Below are positions 27,188-37,582 of a stretch of DNA of 64,000 nt, piece after piece. The notes below the pieces were generated by a model that saw only the letters and a program-made list of their open reading frames with translations, was not told where the DNA came from and did no database searches. A program made the position numbers and the translations under genes. Numbering within the stretch: position 1 is the stretch's first letter; each line of letters begins with the position of its first letter. The stretch covers positions 901,381 to 965,380 of the forward strand of contig NZ_FPKU01000002.1 in NCBI RefSeq assembly GCF_900119845.1, written 5' to 3'. Source of the stretch: Devosia enhydra. Its GTDB lineage: Bacteria; Pseudomonadota; Alphaproteobacteria; Rhizobiales; Devosiaceae.

Positions 27188-28684
27188 CTACTGCCCCTGG
27201 CCGAGCGAGAAGCCGGGCACGCCATCGAAGAGATAGAGGTGCTCGGTCTTGATGAAGTCGACGCCGTCGGCGGAGAGCCGCCGCAGGAGGTCGACGATCA
27301 TCGCGCGGTTGAACTGCCGGCCCGGCGCGGCCATGTAGCGGCACCGCCAGTGATCGGTGCAGAAGGTCTCGGGCAGACCCTGCGGCCAGACCTTGACGCC
27401 GCGATTGGTGATCATCTGCAGCCCATAGCCGCCGGTGATGGCCGATTTCATCCGCTCCGCCAGAGCCTCCGGGCTGCCCTCGAAGGCGACGAAGACGTCG
27501 ACGCCGACGAGCGTCTTCTCCTCGGGGGCGCGCGGGGGCATTTCGGGCATGGCGGCCGGGGAGGGCATGGCGCCCGCCCGGGCAACCGGCAGTTGCGTCG
27601 GCAGGGTCCCCAGCCGGGCGATGACCGCATCGGCAAAGGCGGTGGTGCCGACCTTTTGCACCGAGAGGTCGGGGCTGAAGATGTCGGCTGTGTGGATGCC
27701 GGCCTCGATGGTTGCGAGCCAGGCATTGTGGATGCGGTCGGCCGCCTCGGCCTGGCCGATATGGCGCAGCATCATCACCCCCGCGAGCAGCAGGCCGGAA
27801 GGGTTGGCGATATCCTGCCCGGCGATATCCGGGGCGCTGCCATGCACGGCCTCGAACATGGCGCAGTGCGTGCCGATATTGGCCGAGGGCGCGAGCCCCA
27901 CCGACCCGGCGACCTCGGCGGCGATGTCGCTGAGGATATCGCCATAAAGATTGGGCGTGACGATGACGTCGAAGCGCTCGGGGCTGTCGGCGAGCCGGGC
28001 GGCGCCGATGTCGATGATCATGTGCTCGGCGGTGATCTCGGGATAGGCCGGCGCGATCTCGTCGAACACCTTGTGGAAGAGCCCATCGGTGAGCTTCATG
28101 ATGTTGTCCTTGGTCAGGCACGTCACCTTGTGCCGGCCATGGGCCCGGGCATATTCGAAGGCATAGCGCACGATGCGCTCGCAGCCGGGCCGGCTGATGA
28201 GCTTGAGGCACTGGTAGACATCGCGCGTCTGCCGGTGCTCGATGCCGCCATAGAGGTCTTCCTCGTTCTCCCGCACGATGACGACATCCATCCCCGGATG
28301 CCGGGTGGCGACGACCGGGTGATAGGCGACGGTGGGCCGGAGATTGGCATAGAGCCCCAGCGTCTTGCGGATGGTGACGTTGAGGCTCTTGTAGCCGCCG
28401 CCCTGCGGGGTGGTGATGGGGGCCTTGAAGAAGACCTTCGTGCGCCGCAGGCTCTCCCAGGCGTCATCGGTGATGCCGGCGGCATGGCCCGAGCGATAGA
28501 CGCTCTCGCCCACGGTGATCGGCTCGATGGCGAGATGCGCGCCCGCCGCCAGCATGACGCGCAGGCTTGCCTGCATGATCTCCGGGCCGATGCCGTCGCC
28601 GAACGAGACGGTGACAGGGGTGCCGGAGGCGGGGATGTGCGGGGTGTGCGACGGCGGCAGGGCAGTGGGATCGGGCTTGTACAT
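27188..28684 (-). CDS. icd: Isocitrate dehydrogenase, extended two-domain type
   Basis: A 498-residue cytoplasmic enzyme of the isocitrate/isopropylmalate dehydrogenase family. FGDGIGPEIM, LYANLRP, VRENEEDLYGGIEH, the catalytic Lys/Asp region with NLYGDILSDIAAE, and the cofactor segment HGSAPDIAGQDIANPSG are present. It carries an extra C-terminal domain of about 140 residues after a Pro/Ala-rich linker, as in the Thermus-type enzyme and unlike E. coli Icd. I chose ATG 28684 over one ten codons upstream because AAGGGAA precedes it. It oxidises isocitrate to 2-oxoglutarate; NAD versus NADP use is not decided here. Confidence 0.88.
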   Translation of the reverse strand: MYKPDPTALPPSHTPHIPASGTPVTVSFGDGIGPEIMQASLRVMLAAGAHLAIEPITVGESVYRSGHAAGITDDAWESLRRTKVFFKAPITTPQGGGYKSLNVTIRKTLGLYANLRPTVAYHPVVATRHPGMDVVIVRENEEDLYGGIEHRQTRDVYQCLKLISRPGCERIVRYAFEYARAHGRHKVTCLTKDNIMKLTDGLFHKVFDEIAPAYPEITAEHMIIDIGAARLADSPERFDVIVTPNLYGDILSDIAAEVAGSVGLAPSANIGTHCAMFEAVHGSAPDIAGQDIANPSGLLLAGVMMLRHIGQAEAADRIHNAWLATIEAGIHTADIFSPDLSVQKVGTTAFADAVIARLGTLPTQLPVARAGAMPSPAAMPEMPPRAPEEKTLVGVDVFVAFEGSPEALAERMKSAITGGYGLQMITNRGVKVWPQGLPETFCTDHWRCRYMAAPGRQFNRAMIVDLLRRLSADGVDFIKTEHLYLFDGVPGFSLGQGQ

Positions 28685-28760
28685 GGCAGTTCCCTTTCGT
28701 GTTGGCGGGAACATGGCGATGCGCGGAGCTGAGGTAAAATATATTGTTTGTTGAAAACCG

Positions 28761-28775
28761 ATCTATGAAATAGAT
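28761..28775. promoter_or_regulatory. LysR-type dyad between icd and lysR genes
   Basis: ATCTAT-GAA-ATAGAT is a perfect dyad with T-N11-A spacing in the short divergent intergenic region, which is AT-richer than its surroundings. It is the typical placement for an autoregulatory LysR box. Confidence 0.55.
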
Positions 28776-28798
28776 GGGTTGGCAGCCGGGAGGTCGGG

Positions 28799-29704
28799 AT
28801 GGCGCAGCTCAACTACAACCATCTACGCTATTTCTGGGTCGTGGCCCATGAGGGCAACCTGACCCGGGCGGCGTCCAAGCTCAACGTCTCGCAATCGGCA
28901 CTCTCGATCCAGATCGCCAAGCTCGAGGACCAGATCGGCCATCCGCTGTTCGATCGGCTCGGGCGGCAACTGGTGCTGACCGAGGCGGGGCGCATCGCGC
29001 TCGATTATGCCGACACGATCTTCAAGACGGGCGCCGAACTGCTCGATACTCTGGCGCAGCGGCCCGGCGCGGTGCGGCAGGTTCTGCGGGTGGGGGCGAT
29101 CGCGACGCTCTCGCGCAATTTCCAGCTGGGGTTCCTCAAGCCGTTGCTGGCGCGGGCCGATGTGGAACTCATCCTGCGCTCGGGCGGATTTGCCGATCTC
29201 ATCGCGGCGCTCGAGGCGCACCGGCTCGATATCGTGCTCACCAACACGGCGCTGTCGCGCGATGCCGCAACGCCATGGGTGGCGCACCGCATCGCCGACC
29301 AGCCGGTGAGCCTCGTCGGCAAGGCCGGGGACGCGGGGTTGAGTGGCCGTGCGGCGACGGCGCAGGATTTGCCCGCGCTTCTGGCGGATCATCCGCTCAT
29401 CCTGCCCGCCAGCGACAGCAGCATCCGCAGCAGCTTCGATGCGCTGCTCGAACGGCTCGGCATCCGGCCCACCATCGTGGTCGAGGCCGACGACATGGCC
29501 ATGCTGCGCCTGATGGCGCGCGAGCATGCCGGGCTGGCGGTGGTACCGCCCATCGTGGTGCGCGACGAACTCGAGAGCGGGCTTCTGGTTGAGATCGCGC
29601 GACTGCCCGACCTCGTCGAGACCTTCTTTGCCATCACGCTCAAGCGCCGCTTCGCCAATCCGCTGGTGACGACGTTGCTCGCTTCGGCGCGCCCGGCCGG
29701 CTGA
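28799..29704 (+). CDS. LysR-family regulator (NhaR-like subgroup)
   Basis: A 301-residue regulator. The N-terminal winged helix-turn-helix begins LNYNHLRYFWVVAHEGNLTRAA, the opening of NhaR-like LysR proteins, and includes the SQSALSIQIAKLE recognition helix. The effector domain spans about 95-295. ATG 28799 follows GGGAGG. It is divergent from the isocitrate dehydrogenase gene with a dyad between them, so it probably regulates itself and possibly icd. The effector is not known; NhaR itself responds to sodium. Confidence 0.88.
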   Translation: MAQLNYNHLRYFWVVAHEGNLTRAASKLNVSQSALSIQIAKLEDQIGHPLFDRLGRQLVLTEAGRIALDYADTIFKTGAELLDTLAQRPGAVRQVLRVGAIATLSRNFQLGFLKPLLARADVELILRSGGFADLIAALEAHRLDIVLTNTALSRDAATPWVAHRIADQPVSLVGKAGDAGLSGRAATAQDLPALLADHPLILPASDSSIRSSFDALLERLGIRPTIVVEADDMAMLRLMAREHAGLAVVPPIVVRDELESGLLVEIARLPDLVETFFAITLKRRFANPLVTTLLASARPAG

Positions 29705-29830
29705 TCGCGGCCGGCCTTTTCCCTCTCGCTGCCGTTTTGCAGAGCGCTGCCCAATAGGTGGGCAGCGTGCCTATCTGCATGCGGATTGACAAAGACAATC
29801 TCGTGTGGTCGAGTCCGTCCAGTATATGGA

Positions 29831-29845
29831 CTGTATACGAAAGCC
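29831..29845 (+). promoter_or_regulatory. Putative GntR-2 element CTGTATACGAAAGCC, copy 1
   Basis: It lies 83 bases before the binding-protein ATG. Closely similar elements occur at 39239-39254 and, inverted, at 39447-39460. The preceding GTATATGGACTGTATAC contains GTATA-N7-TATAC symmetry. TTGACA at 29786-29791 is a possible -35. Confidence 0.5.
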
Positions 29846-29927
29846 ATGCGACGAAGCCTGGTGCGAGGCGGTGCGGCCAAGCGCTTCGAGCGTCTGTTGT
29901 CAGATCGCGACCCTGGAGGGCACACGA

Positions 29928-31565
29928 ATGGTAGTGAAGAAGATGGCGCTTGGCCTGTTGGCCGGAACCTTTGCATTGAGCCTGCCGGTGATGGCGCAGG
30001 AGGCTGCAACCCCGGTGGAAGGCGGCATCGTGCGCTTCGCCTTTGCCGAGGAATCCCGCGGCATGGACCCGGTGACGGCGCATCGGCGCTTCTCGGAGGC
30101 GGCGATCCATGTGCATGACAGCCTCGTGGTGCAGGACACCTCGAATGCGCCCCATGGCGCCTTGGCCGAGAGCTGGGAGGCCAATGCCGATGCCAGCCAG
30201 TATACGGTAAAGCTCAAGACCGGCGTGATCTTCCACGACGGCACCCCGTTCAACGCGGCGTCGGTGAAGGCGCATTTCGACCGTCTCTTCGATCCGGCCA
30301 ATTGCTGTTCGAACGGTACACAATACATGGCCGGCTACACCGGCACCGACATCGTCGACGACCAGACCGTGGTGATCAAGTTCGACAAGCCGATGGGCAC
30401 CTTCGCCCACTATATCGGCATGCTCGACGTGACCGCGATCCCCTCCAATGCGGCGTGGGACGCTATCGGCAAGGACATGAACCTGCGCCCCGTCGGGGCC
30501 GGCCCGTTCAAGTTCGTGGAATGGGTGCCCCAGAGCCATGTGCGGTTCGAGCGCAATGCCGACTACAACTGGGGCTCGGATCTCTTCGACCATCCCGGCG
30601 CGCCCTATATCGATGCGCTCGAGGTGAAGTTCATCGCCGACCAGGCGACGCGCACCGCCTGCCTCGAGGCCGGCGACTGCGACATCATCAAGGATCCCGG
30701 CTTTGCCGCGCAGGTGCGGCTCGGCAGCAATCCCGACTACGAGATGGTCAAGATCCCGCAGACGGGCATGCCCTATTCCTTCGTGTTCAACACCGCCAAA
30801 TGGCCGACCGACCAGGTGGCGGTGCGCAAGGCGATCAACCTCGCCATCGACCGCGAAAAGATCAACATGGCCGCCTATCTCGGCCAGCGCGAGCCGCTCT
30901 ACAGCACGCTGGCGCCTGCGACCCCCGAATTCTGGCCCGAAGCCCCGAGCCTCATCTATTTCGCCCCCGATGAAGCCAAGGCGCTGCTCGCCGAGGCGGG
31001 CTTTGCCGACACCAATGGCGACGGCATCGTGGAAGAGGGCGGCAACCCGGTGGCCATCGACCTCTTCATCTTCGGCAATCGCGAGGGCAATCCCTCGGTG
31101 ATCGTGGCGGAATCGATCCAGTCCGACCTCGCCGCCGTGGGCATAAGGGTCAACATCAATGTCCGCCCTTGGGATGACCAGTCGGTGGTGGCGATGAACG
31201 AGGGCCACCACATGATCAATTTCGACATGCCGCTGCCCACCGCCTCGGTGCTGGGCGTGATGTTCAACTCGCGCGAAACCCCGCGTGAGGGCCGCTACGG
31301 CATGGGCTTCACCTATTTCCAGAAGGCCTCGCCCGACAATTCCACCGAACTGGATGCCCTGCTCGATGCCGGCGACAACGCCGCCACCTTCGAGGAGCGC
31401 AAGGAGAAGTTCATCGCCGCCCAGAAGATCATCGGCGAGAACTATCTGGGCGTGCCGATCTCGGCGGGCTTCACCACCTACATCATGACCAACCGGCTCG
31501 AAGGGGTGAAATACAACAATGCCGGCCATGCCATGTTCAACGACGCCTTCCTGAGCGCGCAGTAA
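29928..31565 (+). CDS. Dipeptide-type ABC substrate-binding protein (SBP_bac_5), second cluster
   Basis: A 545-residue periplasmic protein. The signal peptide (KK, hydrophobic core, cleavage after VMA at residue 23) is Sec-like. The mature part has the SBP_bac_5 signature LKTGVIFHDGTPFNAASVKAHF in its usual place, and DTNGDGIVEEGG before the C-lobe. An unusual CC pair (PANCCSNG) is found near residue 125 and may form a disulphide. ATG 29928 follows GGAGGG. It is the first gene of an eight-gene run of transporter and enzyme genes and is followed by a strong attenuator hairpin. Confidence 0.92.
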   Translation: MVVKKMALGLLAGTFALSLPVMAQEAATPVEGGIVRFAFAEESRGMDPVTAHRRFSEAAIHVHDSLVVQDTSNAPHGALAESWEANADASQYTVKLKTGVIFHDGTPFNAASVKAHFDRLFDPANCCSNGTQYMAGYTGTDIVDDQTVVIKFDKPMGTFAHYIGMLDVTAIPSNAAWDAIGKDMNLRPVGAGPFKFVEWVPQSHVRFERNADYNWGSDLFDHPGAPYIDALEVKFIADQATRTACLEAGDCDIIKDPGFAAQVRLGSNPDYEMVKIPQTGMPYSFVFNTAKWPTDQVAVRKAINLAIDREKINMAAYLGQREPLYSTLAPATPEFWPEAPSLIYFAPDEAKALLAEAGFADTNGDGIVEEGGNPVAIDLFIFGNREGNPSVIVAESIQSDLAAVGIRVNINVRPWDDQSVVAMNEGHHMINFDMPLPTASVLGVMFNSRETPREGRYGMGFTYFQKASPDNSTELDALLDAGDNAATFEERKEKFIAAQKIIGENYLGVPISAGFTTYIMTNRLEGVKYNNAGHAMFNDAFLSAQ

Positions 31566-31578
31566 GCGCTGAACTCAT

Positions 31579-31608
31579 GCCGCCCCGTCATTTGGCGGGG
31601 CGGCTTTT
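31579..31608 (+). terminator. Intercistronic terminator/attenuator after binding-protein gene
   Basis: Perfect 9-bp arms GCCGCCCCG (31579-31587) and CGGGGCGGC (31596-31604) with an 8-base loop are followed by TTTT. Placed between the binding-protein and permease genes, it would let the binding protein be made in excess. Confidence 0.75.
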
Positions 31609-31660
31609 CTGCCGGCGCCTGCCTGCCTCAGGCGCCACGACCAAGTCGAGGGGAATTGCG

Positions 31661-32584
31661 ATGACGGCCTATATCCTGCGGCGTCTCCTGCGCTCGGTGC
31701 CCGTCGTCGTGCTCGTCAGCATCCTCGTCTTCTCGATGGTGGAGATGCTGCCCGGCGACCCGGTGCTGCACATGTTTGCCGGCCAGTACATGACGGCCGA
31801 GAACATGGCGACGGCGCGCGAGACGCTCGGGCTCGATCAGCCGGCGCCGGTGCGCTACCTGCAATGGGTCACCCGCGTCTTCCAGGGCGATTTCGGCACA
31901 TCGATCGTCTCGAAGCGCCCGGTGGCCGACATGGTGCTCTCGGTTCTGCCGCGCACCCTGGAACTGGCCATGGCGGCGATGTTCGTCACCATCGTCGTGG
32001 GCATCGCGCTCGGTGTCATCGCCGCGATCCGGCAGAACAGCTGGATCGACACGCTGGTGATGGTGGTGGCCTCGATCGGGGTGGCGATGCCGCTGTTCTG
32101 GAGCGGGCTCCTCGCCCTCCTTTATTTCTCCGTTCAACTGCGCTGGTTCCCCGTGTCGCAGGGGGCGAGCTTTCATTCCCTCGTGCTGCCTGCGGTGGTG
32201 CTGGGGCTGCAATCGGCCTGCATGGTTGCGCGGCTGACCCGCTCGAGCGTGCTGCAGGTTTTGCGCGAGGACTACATCACCACGGCGCGCGCCAAGGGCG
32301 TGCTCGAAAACCGGGTGGTGGCGATCCACGCGCTGCGCAACGCCTTCATCCCGGTCTTCACCCTCATCGGGGTGCAGACGAGCTGGCTTCTGGGCGGCAC
32401 GGTGATCACCGAGACGGTGTTTGCGCGGCCCGGGCTCGGCACCATGGCGGTCGACGCGATCCGGCAGATGGATTTCCCCGTGCTGCAGGCCATCGTGCTC
32501 ATCGCCGCGCTTATCTACACCTCGGTCAACCTCGTGGTGGACATCGTCAACGCCCTTGTCGATCCGAGGATCGCCTATGACTGA
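31661..32584 (+). CDS. Dipeptide-type ABC permease (DppB type), second cluster
   Basis: A 307-residue inner-membrane protein from ATG 31661, preceded by GAGGGG. It begins with the family TM segment YILRRLLRSVPVVVLVSILV and has the LPGDPV motif, the EAA loop EDYITTARAKGVLENRV and the ETVFARPGLG motif. Six TM segments are expected. Its stop overlaps the next permease start by 8 bases. It forms the membrane channel with that partner. Confidence 0.92.
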   Translation: MTAYILRRLLRSVPVVVLVSILVFSMVEMLPGDPVLHMFAGQYMTAENMATARETLGLDQPAPVRYLQWVTRVFQGDFGTSIVSKRPVADMVLSVLPRTLELAMAAMFVTIVVGIALGVIAAIRQNSWIDTLVMVVASIGVAMPLFWSGLLALLYFSVQLRWFPVSQGASFHSLVLPAVVLGLQSACMVARLTRSSVLQVLREDYITTARAKGVLENRVVAIHALRNAFIPVFTLIGVQTSWLLGGTVITETVFARPGLGTMAVDAIRQMDFPVLQAIVLIAALIYTSVNLVVDIVNALVDPRIAYD

Positions 32585-33479
32585 AGAGATCTCGCAAGCG
32601 CCCCCCGCCGCGCCTTTGGTGCCCGCGCCCGAACGTCGCCGCACTACCGAATTCGACATCGTGCGGCGGAATTTCCTGCGCAATAAGGGCGCCATCATCG
32701 GGCTGGTGATCATCAGCTTCCTCGTGTTCGTGGCCGTCTTCGCCGATGTGCTGGCGCCCTATGACCCGATCGCGCAGACCCGCGCCTTCCTCTCCCCGCC
32801 CAATGGCACGCACTGGTTCGGCACCGACGTTCTGGGTCGCGACATGCTGAGCCGGGTTATCCATGGCACGCGCATCTCGATGGCCGTCGGGATCGGGGCG
32901 GTGCTGATCGCGCTCGTCATCGGCATGGCGGTGGGGCTGCTGGGCGGCTATTTCGGCGGCCGCATCGATGCGGCGGTGGTGATGCTCATCGACACCTTCA
33001 TGTCGTTCCCCGGCCTGCTGCTCGCCATGGTCATCGCCGCCATGTTCGGCACCTCGCTGCCGGTGGTGATGCTGGCGGTGGGCCTGGGCGAATTCACGCT
33101 CTTTGCCCGGCTCGTGCGCAGCGCCGTCTATGCCGAGCGGGCGCGCGACTATGTGCTGGCGAGCCGCAGCATCGGGGCCGGCTCGTTCTTCATCATGGCG
33201 CGGCACGTGGTGCCCAACATCATGCCCTCGATCATCGTGCTCGTGACCCTGAGCATCGGCAACGCCATTCTTTCGGCGGCGGCGCTCGGGTTTCTCGGGC
33301 TCGGGGCGCAGCCGCCGATCCCCGAATGGGGCAATCTCGTCAATGTGGGGCGCGACTATATCCAGATGGCGCCTTGGCTGATCTGGTTTCCCGGCATCGC
33401 CATCATGCTCACCGTGCTCGGCGCCAATCTGCTGGGCGACGGATTGCGCGATGCGCTCGACCCCAAGCTCCGGCGCTGA
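32577..33479 (+). CDS. Dipeptide-type ABC permease (DppC type), second cluster
   Basis: A 300-residue inner-membrane protein. ATG 32577 is inside the last codons of the upstream permease. HWFGTDVLGRDMLSRVIHG, the EAA loop YVLASRSIGAGSFFIM and the C-terminal AALGFLGLGAQPPIPEWG block are diagnostic of DppC/OppC. Six TM segments are expected after a short cytoplasmic tail. It pairs with the DppB-type protein and the ATPases at 35548 and 36548. Confidence 0.92.
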   Translation: MTEEISQAPPAAPLVPAPERRRTTEFDIVRRNFLRNKGAIIGLVIISFLVFVAVFADVLAPYDPIAQTRAFLSPPNGTHWFGTDVLGRDMLSRVIHGTRISMAVGIGAVLIALVIGMAVGLLGGYFGGRIDAAVVMLIDTFMSFPGLLLAMVIAAMFGTSLPVVMLAVGLGEFTLFARLVRSAVYAERARDYVLASRSIGAGSFFIMARHVVPNIMPSIIVLVTLSIGNAILSAAALGFLGLGAQPPIPEWGNLVNVGRDYIQMAPWLIWFPGIAIMLTVLGANLLGDGLRDALDPKLRR

Positions 33480-33514
33480 AGCGCCCCCTCGACATGACCA
33501 CTCCCGGAGGAGAC

Positions 33515-34591
33515 ATGACTACCAAGACCATCGCCCGCATCGGCTTCCAGCTGCCTGACCCCGATGTCCGCAAGGTGACGGGGTTCCTGGCCGCCGAAAT
33601 GGCGATCGAGGATTTCAACGCGGCGACCGACCTGCCCCTCACGGTGCAGCTGGTGCCGGTGATCGATTACCGCGACCGCGACAAGGCCCGCGCGGCGGCG
33701 CAGGGCTTTGCCGACGATCCCCTCGCGGTAGCCATGCTCGGGCCGATCAATTCGGACATGGCGATCGCCACCCAGGATATCTACAACGCGGCTGGGCTGG
33801 CGCAGGTCTCCTCGGAGGCCTCGAGCCCGATCCTCACTTCGCGCGGCTACACCAATTTCTTCCGCACCGTCGCCAATGACGAGGTGCAGGGCCGCCAGCT
33901 GGCGCGGGCAGCGGTCAACTATCTCAAGGGCAAGAAGATCGCGGCGCTTTCGGATGGCTCGGGCTGGGGCCGGCCGATCGCCGAGATCTTCGCCGCCGAG
34001 GTCGAGCGGCTGGGCGGCGAGATCGTGCTGGCGGACTTCTTCACCGAAAAGGAGATGGGGCTCGATTTCTCAGATCTGGTCGAGCGCACGCTCGCGGCCG
34101 AGCCGGACCTCATCTATTTCGCCGTCTACTGGAACAAGGCGCACATCATCACGCACATGCTGCGCGAGCGCGGCTGCAAAGCGCAGTTCCTGGGCTCGGA
34201 TGCGCTCAAGCCCTATGCCTTTCTCGAAGTGCCGAGCGTTGATCCCAATCCGCCCCACCACAGCCTTGCCGGCATCGACATGCGCATCAAGCCCGAGGCA
34301 CGGAGCTTTTTCGAGCGCTTCGCGCTGCGCCATCCGATGCTGCTGGTGGCCCCGCAATATGCGGCCGAGGCCTATGACGCGGCCGGCATTCTGCTCAAGG
34401 GGCTGACGGCGGCGGGCAAGCCTGATCGCGCGGCGCTGCTTGCGGCCTTGCAGGCGGATCGCAGTTTTTCGGGCGCGCTCGGGGCCATCAGCTTCACCCC
34501 CGAAGGCGACCTCTCGGATCCCGAGATCGGGCTTTATTACTGCAAGGACGGCATCCGCAATTATCTGGGCGCGATCCGCGACCTCGCATGA
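33515..34591 (+). CDS. Type-I periplasmic-binding-fold protein without signal peptide
   Basis: A 358-residue protein of the Peripla_BP_6 (Leu/Ile/Val-binding) class. I chose ATG 33515 because GGAGGAG lies just upstream; an ATG seven codons earlier adds no signal peptide. IGFQLPDPDVRKVTGFLAAE, LGPINSDMAIA and NFFRTVANDEVQGRQLA mark the fold. The mature-like sequence starts at once, with no hydrophobic leader, so the protein should stay in the cytoplasm unless the gene lost its leader. It lies between permease and deacylase genes. An AmiC-like ligand sensor is an alternative to a transport role. Confidence 0.8.
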   Translation: MTTKTIARIGFQLPDPDVRKVTGFLAAEMAIEDFNAATDLPLTVQLVPVIDYRDRDKARAAAQGFADDPLAVAMLGPINSDMAIATQDIYNAAGLAQVSSEASSPILTSRGYTNFFRTVANDEVQGRQLARAAVNYLKGKKIAALSDGSGWGRPIAEIFAAEVERLGGEIVLADFFTEKEMGLDFSDLVERTLAAEPDLIYFAVYWNKAHIITHMLRERGCKAQFLGSDALKPYAFLEVPSVDPNPPHHSLAGIDMRIKPEARSFFERFALRHPMLLVAPQYAAEAYDAAGILLKGLTAAGKPDRAALLAALQADRSFSGALGAISFTPEGDLSDPEIGLYYCKDGIRNYLGAIRDLA

Positions 34592-34617
34592 CCATGATAC
34601 AGGAAGGAAACAGCGCC

Positions 34618-35523
34618 ATGAGTGGCAGCAAGAACGGCACGTTCATGAGGCGGACGGGTGCCGACGGGGTCGAGCATCGCATCCCGGTGGGCACGATCGT
34701 CGGCGACCGGCCGGGCGGGCGGGTGACGATCTTCGCCGGCCAGCACGGCACCGAATATGACGGGCTGGAAGCGGCGCAGAAGCTCTATCGCACCCTGACG
34801 CCGGCCGATGTGAGCGGCACGATCGTGATCGCGCTTTCGACCAACGACCAGTCCTTCCTCAACTGGGAGCAGTTCGCCCCCACCCATCCGCCCATCCTCG
34901 AGATGATGGAGGAACTGGCGACCGGCAGCGATCTCCTCATCAACTGCCATGGCGGGGAATTCAGCGAGGGCATGGAGCCCTATGTGATCTGCCGGCTCCT
35001 GGGCGACCCCGAGCTTGATGCCAAGGCGCGCGCCATGGCTGACGCGTTCGGGGTGCCCTATGTGAGCTTTTCGCAATATCGCGGCGAGCCGCCCGAGACC
35101 GGCGTGCGGCCGGCCTGGTGGCTATGGCCCAAAAAGAGCATGTCGGACCGGCTGCGCATTCCCGAGATCACCCCGGAAGTGGGCGAGCGCGGCAGCCGCG
35201 ACGACAAGGGCATCATGTATGACGGCATCGTCAACGTGCTCAAGACCTTCGGCTTCCTCGAGGGGCAGCCTTCGGGCAAGCCGGCGCCGCGCGAGATCGG
35301 CGACCGCTACTGGCTGACGGCGGATGAGGACGGCATCTTCTTTCCCGAAACCACGATCGGCAAGGATGTCGCCGAGGGCGAGCATCTGGGCGTGGTGCGC
35401 GACTATTTCGGTCGTCTGATCCAGGAAGTGAAGGCGCCGGCCGCCGCCAAGGTGATGAACATGAACTGGGGCATGCCGGTCAAGCAGGGCGGCTTCCTGC
35501 TCTGGCTCGGCGTGATCAAGTGA
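34618..35523 (+). CDS. Succinylglutamate desuccinylase/aspartoacylase family protein
   Basis: A 301-residue zinc hydrolase of the M14-like AstE/ASPA family. The Zn ligands are His and Glu in GQHGTEYDG (near 42-45) and His in NCHGGEF (near 112); the catalytic Glu is probably in PEITPEVGERG. I chose ATG 34618 because AGGAAGGA precedes it at normal spacing; earlier ATGs overlap the previous gene. The family removes acyl groups from N-acyl amino acids or hydrolyses ectoine-type intermediates. It belongs to the second dipeptide transporter operon. Confidence 0.88.
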   Translation: MSGSKNGTFMRRTGADGVEHRIPVGTIVGDRPGGRVTIFAGQHGTEYDGLEAAQKLYRTLTPADVSGTIVIALSTNDQSFLNWEQFAPTHPPILEMMEELATGSDLLINCHGGEFSEGMEPYVICRLLGDPELDAKARAMADAFGVPYVSFSQYRGEPPETGVRPAWWLWPKKSMSDRLRIPEITPEVGERGSRDDKGIMYDGIVNVLKTFGFLEGQPSGKPAPREIGDRYWLTADEDGIFFPETTIGKDVAEGEHLGVVRDYFGRLIQEVKAPAAAKVMNMNWGMPVKQGGFLLWLGVIK

Positions 35524-35547
35524 GCCCCAGGACCGGGAGAGGCTGAG

Positions 35548-36547
<1,000 letters not shown>

Positions 36548-36558
<11 letters not shown>

Positions 36559-37549
36559 CGCCGTCTCCGCCACTCGCTCGGCCGAAGCGATCCTCAGGGT
36601 CGAAGGGCTCAAGATGCATTTCCCCGTGACTTCGGGGGGGATCCTGAGGCGCCGGGTGGGCACCATCCGCGCCGTCGACGGGGTTTCGTTCGATCTGCGC
36701 CAGGGCGAGACGCTCGGTATCGTCGGCGAATCGGGGTGCGGAAAATCGACGCTCGGGCGCACGCTGCTCAGGCTTTACGAACCCACCGAAGGGCGGATCT
36801 GGCTCGAGGGCGAGGAGATCGGCACGCTGGGGCGCAAGGCCATGATGGCCAAGCGCCGCACGATCCAGATGATCTTCCAGGATCCCTATGCCTCGCTCGA
36901 TCCGCGCATGACGGTGGCCAGCATCGTGGCCGAGCCCATGCTGGTGCATGGCGGGTTTACGGCGCGCGAGCGACGCGCGCGGGTGGAGGAGTTGCTCGGG
37001 CTCGTCGAGCTCAACCCGGCCTTTGCCGATCGCTATCCGCATGAATTTTCGGGCGGGCAGCGCCAGCGCATCGGGATCGCGCGGGCGCTGGCGCTCAATC
37101 CGCGGGTTGTGGTGTGCGACGAGCCGATCTCGGCGCTCGACGTCTCGATCCAGGCGCAGGTCATCAACCTCCTGCAATCCTTGCAGGATCGGCTCGACCT
37201 GGCGCTGATCTTCATCTCGCACGATCTCTCGATGGTGCGGCATATCAGCGACCGCGTGGCGGTGATGTATCTGGGCAAGATCGTCGAACTTGCCGATCGC
37301 GACACGCTGTTTGCGAGCCCCCAGCATCCCTATACGCGGGCGTTGCTTTCCGCCGTGCCGGTGCCCGATCCGGCCATCGACGATTCAAGCGAGATCGTAC
37401 TCGAAGGCGATCCGCCCAACCCGGCCAATCCGCCGAAGGGATGCAGCTTTTCCACCCGCTGCCCGCATGTGATGGCGCGCTGCCACGAGATTGCCCCGCC
37501 GCTTGTCGCGCACGGGCCGACGCTCGCCGCCTGCCATCTGCTCGACTGA
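36548..37549 (+). CDS. Dipeptide-type ABC ATP-binding protein (DppF type), second cluster
   Basis: A 333-residue ATPase from ATG 36548, which lies inside the end of the DppD-type gene. Walker [11 protein letters not shown]-loop [11 protein letters not shown], signature FSGGQRQR, Walker [13 protein letters not shown] and the C-terminal [14 protein letters not shown] element are present. It completes the second five-part importer and is the last gene of this plus-strand run; the convergent regulator gene starts to be read 34 bases later. Confidence 0.92.
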
Positions 37550-37582
37550 GGGGGCAGCGTTTGGCCAGACCTCAGGCGGGCC

